From the NCBI RefSeq assembly GCF_001540865.1, contig NC_033635.1, forward strand, positions 2,872,231 through 2,936,230: DNA of 64,000 nucleotides, written 5' to 3'. Below, in pieces: positions 35,185 to 48,900 of the stretch; the stretch's first letter is position 1; each line of letters starts with the position of its first letter. A model generated the notes under the pieces. That model saw only the letters and a list, made by a program, of their open reading frames with translations. It ran no database searches and was not told where the DNA came from. Source of the DNA: Ananas comosus. Lineage: Eukaryota; Streptophyta; Magnoliopsida; Poales; Bromeliaceae. Both the position numbers and the translations under genes were made by a program.

Positions 35185-35475
35185 ATGCTTTATAGATTCT
35201 AATAATCATAGATGCAGATTTGAGACAAGTAGATATATATAAGAAAAAAGAAACTAATGACATATCAGATATATTGAATATAATCAAAAATTTAATCATG
35301 AAACAATAATCAGAAATAGAACACAAAGCACATGGGTGCCCACATCACCAACTTGACAGTAAAAGCCCTGCCTCATATTGGTTGGTCAATGTTCAACATT
35401 AAGTTCAGTTCTACAGCATTAAATTAATGCTGGGCTTATAATCCTTTCCTTCATTCAGAATCAGAAATAGAACAG

Positions 35476-35517
35476 CCACACACACACACACACACACACA
35501 CCCACACACGCACACAC
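35476..35517. repeat. (CA)n microsatellite
   Basis: A run of CA dinucleotides with two interruptions (CCCACA and CGCACA). Confidence 0.85.
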
Positions 35518-35583
35518 AAAAGGCAGAATGAAAGATTATCTTTTACTGCAACAATTGTCACAAAGACAATAAACTAATAGTAA

Positions 35584-35728
35584 CCGACCGTCCCTAGAGC
35601 AAATGGCAAAGGGCTTGGCGGTTGGTACCCGAGACCCAAGTTCGAATCCTAGTTGATTCACATTTCTAGCTAAGTTTATTTCTAAATGAAATAAACAAAG
35701 CGGGTAGCGTGCTACCTATCTCTCAAAA
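35584..35728 (+). mobile_element. tRNA-derived SINE with 22-bp target-site duplication
   Basis: Body of 145 bp. The 5' half is tRNA-like, with GAGCAAATGGCAAAGGGC (box A area) and the box B sequence GTTCGAATCC at 35640-35649. The 3' half is unrelated and ends in a short A-run. The duplication AAAGACAATAAACTAATAGTAA is perfect at 35562-35583 and 35729-35750, which fixes both ends. The head resembles Au-type plant SINEs. It is not a functional tRNA gene, because the cloverleaf is incomplete. Mobilisation would need LINE machinery, which is not present here. Confidence 0.9.
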
Positions 35729-36434
35729 AAAGACAATAAACTAATAGTAAGAACATAAATAGATGGGTAGGAAGTGGGGACTTATTTAAAATGAGTTCAC
35801 ACTTGTATACATAATTCTCCTCCTTAAATGGTCCTCACATGGTCCACATCTGAAAGGTAGTTTAAAAGTTGCTCCTCACACACAAAAAACACTCCTCCTT
35901 CCCCTCCCCACTTTTGCTTTAGAGAGAAAGCTTTGAAAGAAGATGAGCAGCATCATTGCTTCATATGACTCATGGCTCTCCTAAAATACATCAGATTCCA
36001 TGAGAACTTTTTAGACCTTCTTTTTATTTTTGAAATATATATATATATATATATAGTAAGTTCATAACATAGGGAGGTGGCAGGTAGATGATACAGGTGG
36101 TTCAGAGATCATTAACTCAATTATTCTTAGGTGGTGATTATGTATAGGGAGGGTTCTTTTTAGGTAAGACTCCTTTTTTAAGCCTTAACTGGCCTTTTTA
36201 GCAATGCTTCTTATTTTGTGTAAAATTTGCATTTAATTATTCTGTATGTTTATCTTTATTTTTATATAAAGAGTTTACTATCAAATAAAGTAGTAAAGTA
36301 AATTTTTTTTAATAACTATACAATAATTAAGTGCAACTTTTTAAACTATGAGATAACAAAACAAAAATAAGTTAAACTATAAAATAATTAAATATAATAA
36401 TTTTTTTGGGAGCAAATTGGGCTTAAACTTTTTA

Positions 36435-37022
36435 GGGTAAACTTCAAATACCCCTCTGGTTTCACAGTTTCTCATTTTAGTAACCTATAGTTTAAAGTGT
36501 ATCAAGTTAGTCCCTATGGTTTCGCACTTTCTCACTTTAGTACCATATGGTTTAAAGTGTATCAAGTTAATTAGTACCCTGTGGTTTTATTTTTCTCTTT
36601 TTATAATCCATATCACTAATTATTTTCGTTAAATCAATAACAAAGTTAAAATTAAGGGTACTAAAGTGAATAGTCGATAAATCTAGATAGGGTATCCGAA
36701 GTTTTTTGTATATGATTTAACAAAATATTAATGGAAGAAAAAAAATCAATGACAAAGTTAAAACTAAAGGGTATTAAAATTAATATTCGATACACCTAGA
36801 TAGGGTATATGAAGTTTTTTGTATATAATTTAACAAAATATTAAAAGAGGAGCCGACGACAAGAAAAAAAAATCACAAAGTATTAAATTGATACACTTTA
36901 AATCATAGAGTACTAAAGTAAAAAAATACGAAACTATAAGGTACTAAATTGATACAATTTAAAATACAGAGTACTAAAGCGAAAAAGTTGGAAACCACGT
37001 CGGCGGTATTTAAAGTTTTTCC
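36435..37022. mobile_element. Mutator-type MITE, 588 bp, 9-bp target duplication
   Basis: The left end is GGGTAAACTTCAAATACCCC and the inverted right end GGAAAAACTTTAAATACCGCC. The arms continue through TTTAAAGTGTATCAAGTTAG-like words. The duplication AACTTTTTA occurs at 36426-36434 and 37023-37031. It is the same family as 63607-63950 but about 240 bp longer, because the arms and the block containing CAAAGTTAAAACTAAAGGGT are internally repeated. Confidence 0.85.
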
Positions 37023-37031
37023 AACTTTTTA

Positions 37032-38172
37032 TTTTACTTTCCAACAATACAAATGAAAGCATTTGTAATAATTTGGTTGGTTGCTAAGGACAATTCATGC
37101 GACCTAGTAATCGTCACTGTCACAAGAACAGTGACAACTGAAAAGCCCCACTCACATTCGAACTGTTACATTTTGACTCCTGATTAAGTAACCACCAAAT
37201 TATTTATTACTCGTACAAATTTCACATGATGAATGACTACGACGGCTGATGCCGACGAAAAATTCTAGAATGCAACGGGTATATTATGGACGTGGCGTAA
37301 CAAATCAATCAAATTAATTTTTTTAAAAATATATATCCCATCATGATTGTAAAAAAGTATTTTTATTGTACTTTTATTTGAAAAGAAAGAATGTGATTGA
37401 CTTGTTATTGATGACGTGGTACAAGTGTGACAGTGTAGAATTCCCTGATGCCGACCATACAAATTTATTAGTAGATTACCACCAGTCCCTCTTTGATTCA
37501 GAGCATGTTTGCTCCATAACTAGAATAAAAATTAAAAAATTAAATTAAATTATATTAGAATGAAAAATAAAATAGTAAATCATTCGTAATGTTTGATTCA
37601 TTATTATTAAAATAAAGATCGAAATAAGCACCTAGAATTTTGATTAAGAGAAAAAAAAAAGTGACGAAAGAAGAGAAAGAAAAAGATATTTGTAAAAGAG
37701 AGCTTTAAATAATTTACTTTAAGATAGATCAATTTAGAATTCAAAAAAATTTTAGAGTGGAATAAGAATCAGAATCTGGTTTCTATAAAACAAATAATAA
37801 CTATTGAAATTAATAAATAAATCATATTTAAACTTCATAATCTATAATAGCTAAACCACACAAGTTCTAAATGTTATCATTATATATTGTTAATGTGTTA
37901 ACATAAAAGAATACAAATCTTTTTATTTTCATATATCTGAACTCCGAGATGAAGGGATTACTGATGCCTCTGAGATGAGGATTTAATACACAATCTTTAA
38001 GTATAAAAAAATAATGCAAAAATATTATCTAGCAGAGACAAATAAGCAGCTGCTTTGGAAGTAAAGAGCTCATAAATTAACTGTACATACAGAGGAAAGG
38101 ACCGAGTTCTTTTTTTTGTCTGAGATAAACCAAATGGTGTGGTTAAGTGATAGCCTCAAAATGAACAGGAAT
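37032..38172. other. Intergenic DNA, no gene seen
   Basis: AT-rich. Open frames at 37265-37462 and 37366-37548 lack domains. The part after about 38090 probably includes the 3'UTR of the coiled-coil gene. Confidence 0.45.
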
Positions 38173-40761
38173 TCACTCATCTGGTAAACTGGAGTCGTTT
38201 CTACTTAGCGTCTGTATTATAGCTTCCAAAACCTTGATCTCGCCCTCTTTCTTCGAGATCTCCTCTTGCTTCGCTCGAAGCTCTTCCATGTGTAATTTAA
38301 ACACCTCTGCAAGGAAAAGGTGATAAAGGAATATGATTAACTCGCGAACTGTTGTATTACTAAAAGAAAGGGTTCACAACTAGTCGAAATCAGATGATAA
38401 ATTTCAAGTTAGATTGCACCAGGGGTTCCCAACTGTTTTACGAACTCAGTTTGGTTTCAATTGTGACAATTTGGTCATGTAACTCTTTTACGTTCTATAG
38501 CAATCATGTCCTTTCAACAAAGCTCATTGGCTAAATTGGAGGAAGACGTTCATCCAATCATCACATCAGTAAGCCGAAAACCACAAATATGGCAGTTGGA
38601 TGGCAACAAAGTGGCTAGTTTATCCAGTTTAATCAAGGATTTTGATCAGTAGTGTAAAATTGCAAGAAAATGCAAAGGATAGGGAATCACCAAACTGTAA
38701 CAACTGAAAATTTGGGGACCAAACTGATATTACAGTGGGTGACTCCTGGTGCAATTTACCCCAAACTTCTATAGCAAACAGTTCGGCATCTCTAATAATA
38801 CGTGGATCCAACTATATTCACAGTAAACCCCAAAATATATTGTACAATTACATATAAGAACCATACTTGTGGTGTTCTCCAGCTCTCTTGTAATCTCCTG
38901 TGCACGTAATTCAGCGGCCCGCTGAGTGGCCTCAGCTTGTCGTTTCTCGGAGCGAGCTCGAGCAGCTGCTGAAATTGCAGCATCAAGTTCTCTCTCTAAA
39001 GACTCTACCCTCTGCTCAAGAGCCTGAGAAATAAACCTAATTGCATTATTGTAAAGAATGAGAGCTTGAGAATAATATAGTTTTCGAGGGAGAAAAATAC
39101 CATCTCCTTACACTAGCATCTCAATATATTCATGACCTCTTTTGCTCACAGGACAAATAAAACAATATCGCTTTTAAATTTTCCTAATAAATCGCTAACA
39201 ATATAATCTCGCAGCAACAGGACGAACAATAATTTTCTGCTATCTAACACATATATCTCAGGAACCGTAATCAGTTGTGATTAACAAATTTTAAATTATC
39301 TCAACAAAACCAATAAAACATGAATCATCATAGAGTCGACACCCTTCATGTCGTTAAACCTCAGTACACGGTATCATAGTTGAAGAACTTCATAAACAAG
39401 TTCACACTCTTCCCCCCAGCTGCAACCGAAATCCCTCCATCTCCAACTGTAAATCTTAGAAGAAAAAGGTAAAAGGTAAAAGGGACGTAAACTGGACTAG
39501 AGGACTTAAATCTATCAGTACTGCTCTCCTGATGGCTTATACGTTCTTACAAATACCAACATTACTAAACAACTCACGGCCTCTAGCACTCAGAGTGATT
39601 ATTGAATAGGCATAAGGATCATGAATTATGATTTCTCAATTGTTTCTATGAGTGACCTGATCCTTAGACAACATCTCCACATCATAATCTTCAAAGTTGT
39701 TATTTTTCCTGTTTCTACATTCTTAATACATGTTAAATTATTATTACACACACAATTCCCTTGACTTTCATTAGTGTAACAACTGTTGTCCACAAAACAA
39801 AACAATTACCACCCTATCTTTCAGCATTTTAACATTCGATAACATTCATCTCATTTGCCACAGCCCCTCTAAACATTCACATCTACAGACTAGAAGAAAA
39901 ATCGAAAGATAATACACTGCTGATACTTACTACCTTGCCGCAATGTAGAATCTCTAAATTGACACATTCACCGTTTCTCCTACAACCGCGATCACTGTGC
40001 AACCTTAACAGGATGATTTTATTCTTCACAATAGCTTATTTACCAATTTTCTGGCTTCAACCATATCAAATCGAGTTCCTTTCCAAGAAAAAAAAAGAAA
40101 AAAAAAGAAAAAAGAAGGTCGAATCTAATTTATATCATTCCCAAAGACAACACTTTTACTCAAGAGTCCCTTAGATAAGATTACGATATCTCTAGCTAAA
40201 ACTACAAAAATTACACCAAAGGAAGAGGATTCAACTGATAAATGTAATAGTTGAGAGAGCTAAGTCGAGTCGTTGCACTTAATTTGAGTAAAACGAAACA
40301 ACTTTGAGATGGAAATCGATCATAAGCACGCATCGTAGAAATTACATCCATAAACCCACAAATTTAGCAAAAATTTTGATGAAAAATGGCAAAAAATTAT
40401 CAAAGTTTTACTTTACGACCTAGAAAACACGCCGAATAGCTACGCAAATCAAAAGAGGGATCAAAATTCTCTACAAAAATCAGTTCAAATTCCAAAATCC
40501 AAGCAATTAACACGATCCGAAGCATACAGAGATCGCTAATGAGGGGATGAAGATGATGATGACGACCTTGATGGTTCGGGCCTGGTCGGAGGTGAGCGAG
40601 GCCTTGGCGAAGGTCTCCTCGTCGACGAACACCGCCTTCTTCGTCAGAAGCTTCTGGAGCGAGTCGAGATTCGCCCCCATCTCCGAGAGGTTGGTGATCG
40701 CCGCCCTCCACCTCTCTCCTCCTCCGCCGCCGCCGCCGCCGCCGCCGCCCTTCTCCGCCAT
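38173..40761 (-). CDS. Conserved plant coiled-coil protein of unknown function, 161 aa, three exons
   Basis: Exons: 40761-40567, 39023-38867, 38306-38173; junction phases 0 and 1, all GT-AG. The N-terminus is a short Gly run (MAEK followed by glycines), then ANLDSLQKLLTKKAVFVDEE and FAKASLTSDQARTIK. Residues about 66-150 form a continuous charged coiled coil (LEQRVESLERELDAAISAAA, RARSEKRQAEATQRAAELRA, VFKLHMEELRAKQEEISKKE). I recall small plant proteins of this type without an assigned role, so I give no function. ATG 40761 was chosen because upstream in-frame sequence (MCGSRMIWW...) looks like leader sequence. Low-complexity GGC codons mark exon 1. A structural or tethering role would be inference only. 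Confidence 0.8.
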
Positions 40762-42190
40762 CGCCGCCGTGTGGGGCGGCGCTCGATCCACTTCGCGAGC
40801 GTAAAAGGGACGAATTAGGGTTTCTGCGACGAGAAAACATTCCCCAGACCCGGTCCACCATATCATTCGTGAACCACACAAAACTTTTATAACCAGTCAC
40901 GCACCACCACGTCAGCAGCATCTCTCTCATTGGTTGTCATTAAGTAAAAATGCATTAGAAACCCTCAACAATGGACGTCAATGATAAGAGTGAAAAAAAT
41001 AACATACAAAATTAAAATGGTATTGCACAATTTTAAATTTTCAAATTTTAACAAAATCTAGCATTAAAATTTTTTTTTTTTGAAAAAACAACTGACAAAT
41101 TATAATTGCATGTATTTCTTTTAGAGAGAGACGAAATTATCACATAACAAAAAATAAAAATAAATATATATTAAGTATGGAAGAATACTGTAACACAATT
41201 TAAAATTATATAATATACTCTCAAATAGGATGGATGGCATTTTAATCTGATTAAAGTAATTTTGGATTGAATCTATAAAAACATAAAAAGTGGCATATGT
41301 TTACAAAAGTGCAAAACTAATACATTTTTTATGTTAACATGCCCCTATTTATCTTGCATAATTTTACCCATTGTTTCAAATAGTCTTAAAAATTAAGATA
41401 AGCAAAAAAATGATGTTTGATAAAAGAAATATCATATTTTACTAATATTATTAAAATTATAGGGTTTTACTAATATTATTAATATTATTTTTCAATAATT
41501 TATTCAATTTATATAGTTTCACTGCATAAATTATAACTAATTTTATCTATTAATTAATTCCAACCAAATTTTTTTCAAATAATTTAATAATTATTTTAGA
41601 TATTTTAATATATTAAAATTAATAAAAAATATAGAAAATAATCGAGGCATATTTTTTATATGAGAGATAATCGACGTAGTGAATAAAGTGCGGAGCAAGG
41701 GTGAAACGAGTTGTACAATATTCGACTCGACTTATTCCGAAATTTTAAATCTTCAGATACAAATTGAAGTTTTATTATTCGGCTCAAATTCAAATTCAGA
41801 TTCGGATTCGGATCTCAAGTAAGGAATTTTTTGGATTCAGATTCAAATTTACTTGATTCAGAATTTCATACTACTTTTTATAATTCTTAAGTTTATTATT
41901 ATTATTTTTTAAAAAATTTACTATATATTGATAAATATTTTTGTTTTTAGCTCTATATATATAATTAAAATATTTAATTCATATACGTATCTATTTAATG
42001 TTCGATTCGATTCATATCTAAACCTATTTTTATCGAATATAGATTTAAACTTTAATATGTGATTAGCACTGCACTTTTTGTCATAAAATTATAGATATAG
42101 ATTTAAACTTTAATATATGTGCATTATGCTTCGAGTGTTTTTTAAATTTGGTCTTAATTTATTCCTCTCCGAGAATTATTAAGCGTTCGA
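40762..42190. other. Divergent intergenic region between the coiled-coil and CCCH genes
   Basis: GC-rich leader of the coiled-coil gene near 40762-40930, then AT-rich DNA to about 42150. No gene is seen. Words such as GTGAAACGAGTTGTACAATATTCGACTCGAC (about 41700-41735, split here only for description) resemble hAT subterminal sequence, but no ends were found. Confidence 0.4.
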
Positions 42191-42194
42191 TCCA

Positions 42195-42907
42195 TTTTGG
42201 ACGGTAGATCTCGCAGCTCTCGATTTCCAACGCCTCTCTCGATATCTAAAAAATATTCCCTCTCCTCCTTCGCCCTTTTCTTTCGCTTCAAACCGACACA
42301 CTCTTCGCCGGAGAGAGCAACGATAACGAAAACGGTAGAAGAAACCCTAACCCTCCTAGGGTTTCTCTTTCCTCCATCTCACGACCTCAAGATCCTTGAT
42401 GCCCTCGGAAACCCTAGGAATACAAGAAAACCTAGAATTGTGGGCTGTGTCGATGGGAATCAGATATCAGCGTCTACGATCGTGGCAATCGTTGTTCCCC
42501 TCGCACTGAGAATCTCTGCTCAATCCCCGTCGAGGAAGGTGCGTTTTTGCTCAATAATTTGACGCGTTTTTGTTGATAGGCGGGCGAATTTCGTGGTTTC
42601 TTGCCCTAGAATTCGATTGGATTCGAGTGGAGGGTTAGGGTTTTGAAATTGCGTTTGCTTTGAGGAGAAGAACGCGTCGTTTTGGGATGTTTTTGGCGAA
42701 TTCGTGTTCTAGTTAGATATTCGGGTGTTTTGATTTGGATTGAGGAATTTGGTGGATCGATTTTGCCATTATTTTGATAGTTTTTTTTTTTTTTAATATA
42801 TTGTATCGTTGGATTTCAAAGTTCCAGTTATTGTGATTCATGTTTGCTCAGTTTATTCACTGATTCAGTGTGGGAAGTGATTGAAATAAGTAACTTGAAT
42901 AATGTAG
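42195..42907 (+). other. 5'UTR exon and leader intron of the CCCH gene
   Basis: Exon about 42195-42538 ends GAGGAAG before a GT donor at 42539. The acceptor AATGTAG ends at 42907, 46 nt before the start codon. The leader contains AAACCCTAA words typical of plant 5' regions (near 42341 and 42409). Its open frame (42197-42562) does not join the CDS and is treated as untranslated. Transcription start is not seen directly. Confidence 0.55.
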
Positions 42908-42953
42908 GGGTTCACCGGAGAGAGAGTGTGGATTAAAGTAGTCTCCTTGCGAG

Positions 42954-45900
42954 ATGTACGGACAAGGAAACTATCCTCCTCCTCCTCCTCATCAGTATCC
43001 CCTTGGCGCCGCCTCATCATTCCTGCAAACTCCTCCTGCTCCGCCTCGCCCGCCACCCCATCTGTATCCCACCCCCGCTCGCGCACCACAACCCCCACCG
43101 AAGAGCATGAGCCAGCCTTATCCCTTCTCACACACCGGCCCTAATTCTTACCCACCACCTACCTCGGTGAGCATTCCTCACCGCTTGCCGCAACAGCCGA
43201 TCCCACCGCCTCCGGGAGGGCTCCTGTCACAGCCGCCAGCGCCGCCGGCTTTGTATAGGAATCCTCACCCACCCCCTCCCATGATTCAGCATGTGCCCAC
43301 CCCACCCCCTCCCCCTCGCCCTCCTGCAAGTTTTGCTTCAATAACCCCCACCACTTTTGCCCCTTTCAGTACTGTTTCTATTGGAGAAGCACAACCACCA
43401 CTAGTTCCGCCTCCGCCTCCGCCTCTGCCGCCCCCACCGCGCGGTGCCGCCGCATGTGGCCGCCGAGGGCCTGCCCGATGGCGANCCACCTCCACCGCCT
43501 CCATCCTCTCCCCCTCCCCCGCCACCATCACCACCTCCTCTATCCTCTCCAACAACAGATAACAGGGCAGATGGTGGTGTTGCTGATGATTTGAGTTCTT
43601 TTGGTCGGTCGGCTGATAATATGCCAGACGGTGAAAAAAGGGTTGCAACAGAGAATGGAGAAACACTTAGAGATTTTCCCCCTCCTCCGCCTAAGCCAGC
43701 TGAAAAAGAGGTTGTTCGGAACATCGAGGTGCTATGCCAGTACATTGCAAAGGTTGGACATGATTTCGAAAACTTGGCTCGTGTGAAGGAGGCTGGCAAT
43801 CCACAGTTCTCCTTCTTGTTTGGAGGTGAACCTGGAAGTGCTGCTGCTATCGGCCACGAGTATTTCCAGTGGATGAAAAGGAAATGTTGTTCAGAACCAA
43901 ATTTGAGTCAAGAAACTAAGGAGAATAATATGAGTCAACAGACTAAGGAGAATTGCGCATTGTCAAGACCATTGATTGCAGGCACTTCATCAGATGTTCT
44001 TAGCATAGAACGTGAGGGTTCACCTGCTGTGTCGGATATGGACATGGAGGGTCAGTGAACATCTTTCACTATTCTTCTATTATTTACCATGAAATTGGAT
44101 AACCAAATGTTAGCGACATATTACTGTTATGCAGGCTTGTTTAATAGAGTATGTGTGGTTGACCTTTCTGCCTAAGTCTAGCTTGGGATAGATGGTTATA
44201 TATGAACATCCGGATTATTTTCTGCATGTTTCGTGCAAATTTTGAAAATTAGCATTTGGTAGTTTGTTTTCAAAATTTATCTTGCTTGCTTCCCTCTTGC
44301 CACTTTTTGAACCAAAAACTATTTTGTGCTAATGTTCTACAACGTGTAGACTTGTTAGTCAGATGCGCCATATGCATCTGTGTATGCATCAGGTGAGGCT
44401 AAGTCATGACAAGATATTGACGATATTTTACTTCGTATTACTCTTTTACTTTGGAAGCCATCAGCAACTTTCTAGGTACATATGTTCCAATTTTCTGAAG
44501 TATTCTATTCTTGTAGTGTTTCTCTTGTGTAATGTAGCGTCTGATTTCGAGAAGAATTACACTGAAACACAATTCTTCATTTTTAGCGAAGTCGCCTCCC
44601 TAACTCCTCACTTTTCCTTCTTGTATTTATATTTGTTTCGTTTGTTTCTTGTTGTAGCACAGTCACTAGTCCAGTAATCAACTCCACAGCCAGGTTTTGT
44701 TGTTTGAATATTCAACGAGTGTTGTCTCGGTATACCACTACTTTAATTGCAGATAACCATTCTTCAACTCCTTTTTTCCTACCCTTCTGTGAGTGTTGAT
44801 GTTGGCGTGCCTCTATTTAAATGCTAAGTACCTTTCATTGTATCATCAAGATATAAATCTTGATCTTGACTCAATAGGCTGGTTTTAACTGAAGATTCCT
44901 TTCATTTGATGTGCATATTTATCTGTATGGCAGTATTTAGTGATTAGTGCCTTTTTTATGTTTTTTTTTCTTTTCTTTTGGTGCATTTTTATATGCTAAT
45001 TATATATCCGATCTTCCTGAATAGTGAACTGTTTTAATCACATGACATATATGTAGAGGATGATGATCTGGCTTATGGGAATAACTCAAATAAAGCTTCA
45101 ACTGAAGAGCCTCTATCTAGAACAAATGAGAAGTATTTTCTTGAAAAGTCCTTACAGGCACCGCAGAGTACAACAGAGCGGCTCATTCCAGAAGGTGCTG
45201 TTTCTAGCAATATATCATCTGTGGCAACATCTTCACTTCTGCATGATGGGAAAGGTACTGTGGTAGTAAAAAAATTTCTATGTTTTTCATCCATTTTTAG
45301 GTGTTACTAGTCCCTCATTATTTGAACTTCGTATCTTCACAGTTTTCAGTGAAACAGTTACATTTTTTCATAAACTTTCAATTGTTTCTTCTCTTCATTT
45401 TTTTTCCCTTTTTTTTTTTTTCCCTTTCCCGTAATTTACCATTCTTTGTTGCACTAATCACTTGTTTTGTAACCTATATCACCATTTATCAGTTTACTGT
45501 GCGTCACATTATTTAGGGCCCTCTTAAGGGCTACTACATGATATGTGCCAGTGAAGTTGATTTATTTTTTAAAGTATTTGAGTGATATGTCCTTACGAGC
45601 TCGAGGTTGTTCACAAGGTTCTTGTGTAATTTTCACAAATGGAGGTATTTAAATATAAGACTCAATTAAATGACAGGGATACGAAGAATCATAAAGAAGA
45701 GAATAGAATTGAGGGAGAAGAGGTAGATGGGACCCCCAACCTATAAAGACTGAGCTTCGTTTAAAAATAAGTTGCTCATTGGATGCATTGATTTTCAAGA
45801 TGAAATTAATCATTCATACTTATATTATCTTTACTATCTCATAGGCCCCTTGGAATCCTTTGAAATAGAAACAATCTGATCAGTATCATTAGATTCTTTT

Positions 45901-48900
45901 TGTATTGAACGTATATCATATAGGATTCGTAAATATCTTCCTGGAAAGGACAATGTCTTGCTGATCGGCACTTATTTTTTGCTAGATTCATTGTATCAAC
46001 TCAAAGTCCAAAACCTGAAACAGCTAATTTAAATCAAATTTCGAGTTTTTAGATAATTTTAAATCTGAAACTAAGAGGACAATTTGAGACAGATATTTTG
46101 ATTGAACTCAAAATATATAATGTAATATAAATTGGAAATAGTTTGAATCAGAGATGTAGGCCCTGCTAGATAGATTCACCATTGTACCCGAAGGCTTTTC
46201 AATGTGCCGTAATTGAGTTCAGTCATATTGAGCTATGGATAAAGCTAACTCATTTTAATAATATGTTGGCAACAATTATGTGAAGAACAACCCTTGTCCT
46301 GTTTTTGTTGATACCAGACTTGGATAGAAAATGCTAGTGATACTTTGACATTCTTTAGTATGATTGGACATGCCGCAATGATTTTCTTTGCAATTCTGCC
46401 TTGTGAATCAGTACTCTTAAAGATACACGATGTCCTTACACAGTTAGCTGTCAGGTTTACTTGTTTTCACTTGTGCTAGAATTAATTGTAAACACTTAAT
46501 CTCGGAGCCCATTGTCTGACGTGTTAACTATACTTCTAGCCCTTTTATCTGGTTTTGACTCAATTTTATGTGTTTTACCTTTGTGACATTGCTTTCAGAT
46601 GACAATGATTTACCATTTATTGAAGATGTTAGCCCAGTTAAGGCTACGCAAAGCCCGACAGTGTCCATGAAAGATGAGAGCCCATTCCGTCTTATAGAAG
46701 GCTATTCTTCGGATGGAAGTGGAGAAAATGACAGGAGGGAATGTGCAGGTGACATCACCGAAGCTATGGCTTCCACGTCTGCTTTAGAAAATGTATTGGG
46801 CCCAGGGAAAGATAAGGATCTGGAATTAGAATCGACTTTTAATGTCAAGGGCACTGTTAGTGGATCCAAAATTCAAGCAGTTTCTGGCAAATCTTCAACT
46901 ATGATAAGTGAAACTGCCTATGATAGTTCCTGCCCGCCAAAAGCCTCATCACCAATTTTTAATCCTTCACAGGGTAACAATATTGTTGAAGTTCGTAGGA
47001 TAGAAGGTGACCATCGAGATGAAAAGGTTCAGTTAGAGGGTGCACAGGGTCCATCTATACTCAAAGTGGATGAGTTTGGGCGCTTGGTTAGAGAAGGTGT
47101 CAGTGACAGTGAGTCTGATGGGGCCCAATATGGTCGAAGGGGTGGTAAGAGGGTAAGGAGGAGGCGCAGCCGATCACCTCATGAAAGTAGACAGAGGCGA
47201 AGGACCCATAACTCTAGGAAAAGGCTTGACCGGAGCTGCAGGTACTAATGTTTGTATATCCCTATTTCCTTTGGTTCACCAAACATATCTTTCCTTTACT
47301 TAATTTGCCAGTTATATTCTTATTAAGGATAAAATGTATGCATAGTCCCTTTACTATCCTGATATGGCATCATAGTCAGTGAATTGTTACTCAACCATTT
47401 TATCCTTGAACTTGTATATTACAATTTACTCCGTGACCAACTGACCATTAGGAAAAAAATAAAAAATTGTAATTCTCATTGTGTGAGCACATAACAACTG
47501 TAACATTAACCATTTTATACCTCCTCTAGATGACACCCTTATTTTAGTTGACTTGTAGCTGGGTTAAAAAGGTTCATCTTATAGAAATCAGTCACATGCT
47601 CTATCAGTCACATGCTGAGCATGTGACTGAACAGAATCTGTTTTTTTTTTTAAAGACAAGGGATGGAAATTGCAATCTGTGACGAAACTTAAGGGACTAA
47701 ACAATTTAAGTGAAATGTTTAGGGACTGGGTTGCATTATTGGGATCGTAAAGGGACTGTTGTATTCATTGTACCATTCTAAAAGGCAATATCTGAATCGT
47801 AAAGAGACTGTCGTATACATTATACCCTTCTAAAATGCAATATCTGGATTCCTAAACTTCATTTATTTTGTTTTAGTTCGTCTCCTAGGAGGGGCAGGAG
47901 CAAGTCGCCGCCTTCTTTTAGGCGGGCCGATCTACATTCAAAACGTGAAAGGGATCAACGCCCAGAATGCTCCAACTTCATTCGAGGCCGATGCTTTCTT
48001 GGAACATCTTGTCGGTTGCTCCATTGTGATAGCGGTCAGCAGAGGAACAAGCTGCGTAATTATAAAGACTCCCATCAAGATTCAGTAGAATATAGTTTGC
48101 ATGAAACAACACAGGTTAGTGAAGCACTACCTAATGTTAGTCCCCAAAAAAGCATGGATGGAAATCTTGACCAGAAAATCACAATTAGCACTGTAAAGGA
48201 TCAAGCACCAAAGGATTTACACCGCACAGAGGAGTCGCAGGATTTATCTAATGTTAGTGAAAAAAGGGAAGAAGGAACAAAAGATTTATTTAACTCTTCC
48301 CACTCAATACCTACGCATAGTGGTTTATCATCTACTCAGTCTTTACAAGCAATAGCTTTTGCCTCTGTTTCTGATTCTCAAAATGTTCAGAATCTACTCC
48401 CTGCATCTCAGCCAGTTTCAGATCATGCTTCTTCAGCCTTGCCAAATCAAGGACGAAGCTCGATGGGCGAGCCACCCACAAATTACAGTCTAATTGGTAT
48501 TAGTGCACCATTTTCTTCAGACCGTCATCGACTATCCACAATTACTGGCGACTTTAACTCTGAGAGTACACATCCTCCAAGGCATATGTGGCCTAATTTA
48601 CCCCCACCACCATTACAACCACCATTGCAGTTTCTGCAAAATTCTGTAGCACCACCTGGACCTTTCCATTCGGTGGAGTCTTTTCATCAACTTCCCATGC
48701 ACATAGATGAGTATAAAGGGAGGGCTTTTCCTATTGGGTATCAGAAGGATCAAGCACTTGATGGGAAAGACAGGTTTTTTCACCCTCCAAATACTGGAGG
48801 ATCTCACATACCTCATCAATCCTTTCTTCGTGAAAATGCATCAGTCCCATTTCCTGAACCTGGCTCTGGTTCTTTCTCTCGGGACAATATTGTGCATCCT

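Noticed and set aside
35584..35656. tRNA gene suggested by the box B sequence GTTCGAATCC
   Set aside because: No complete cloverleaf or CCA-proximal stem. The 145-bp body with A-tail and 22-bp duplication identifies a SINE.
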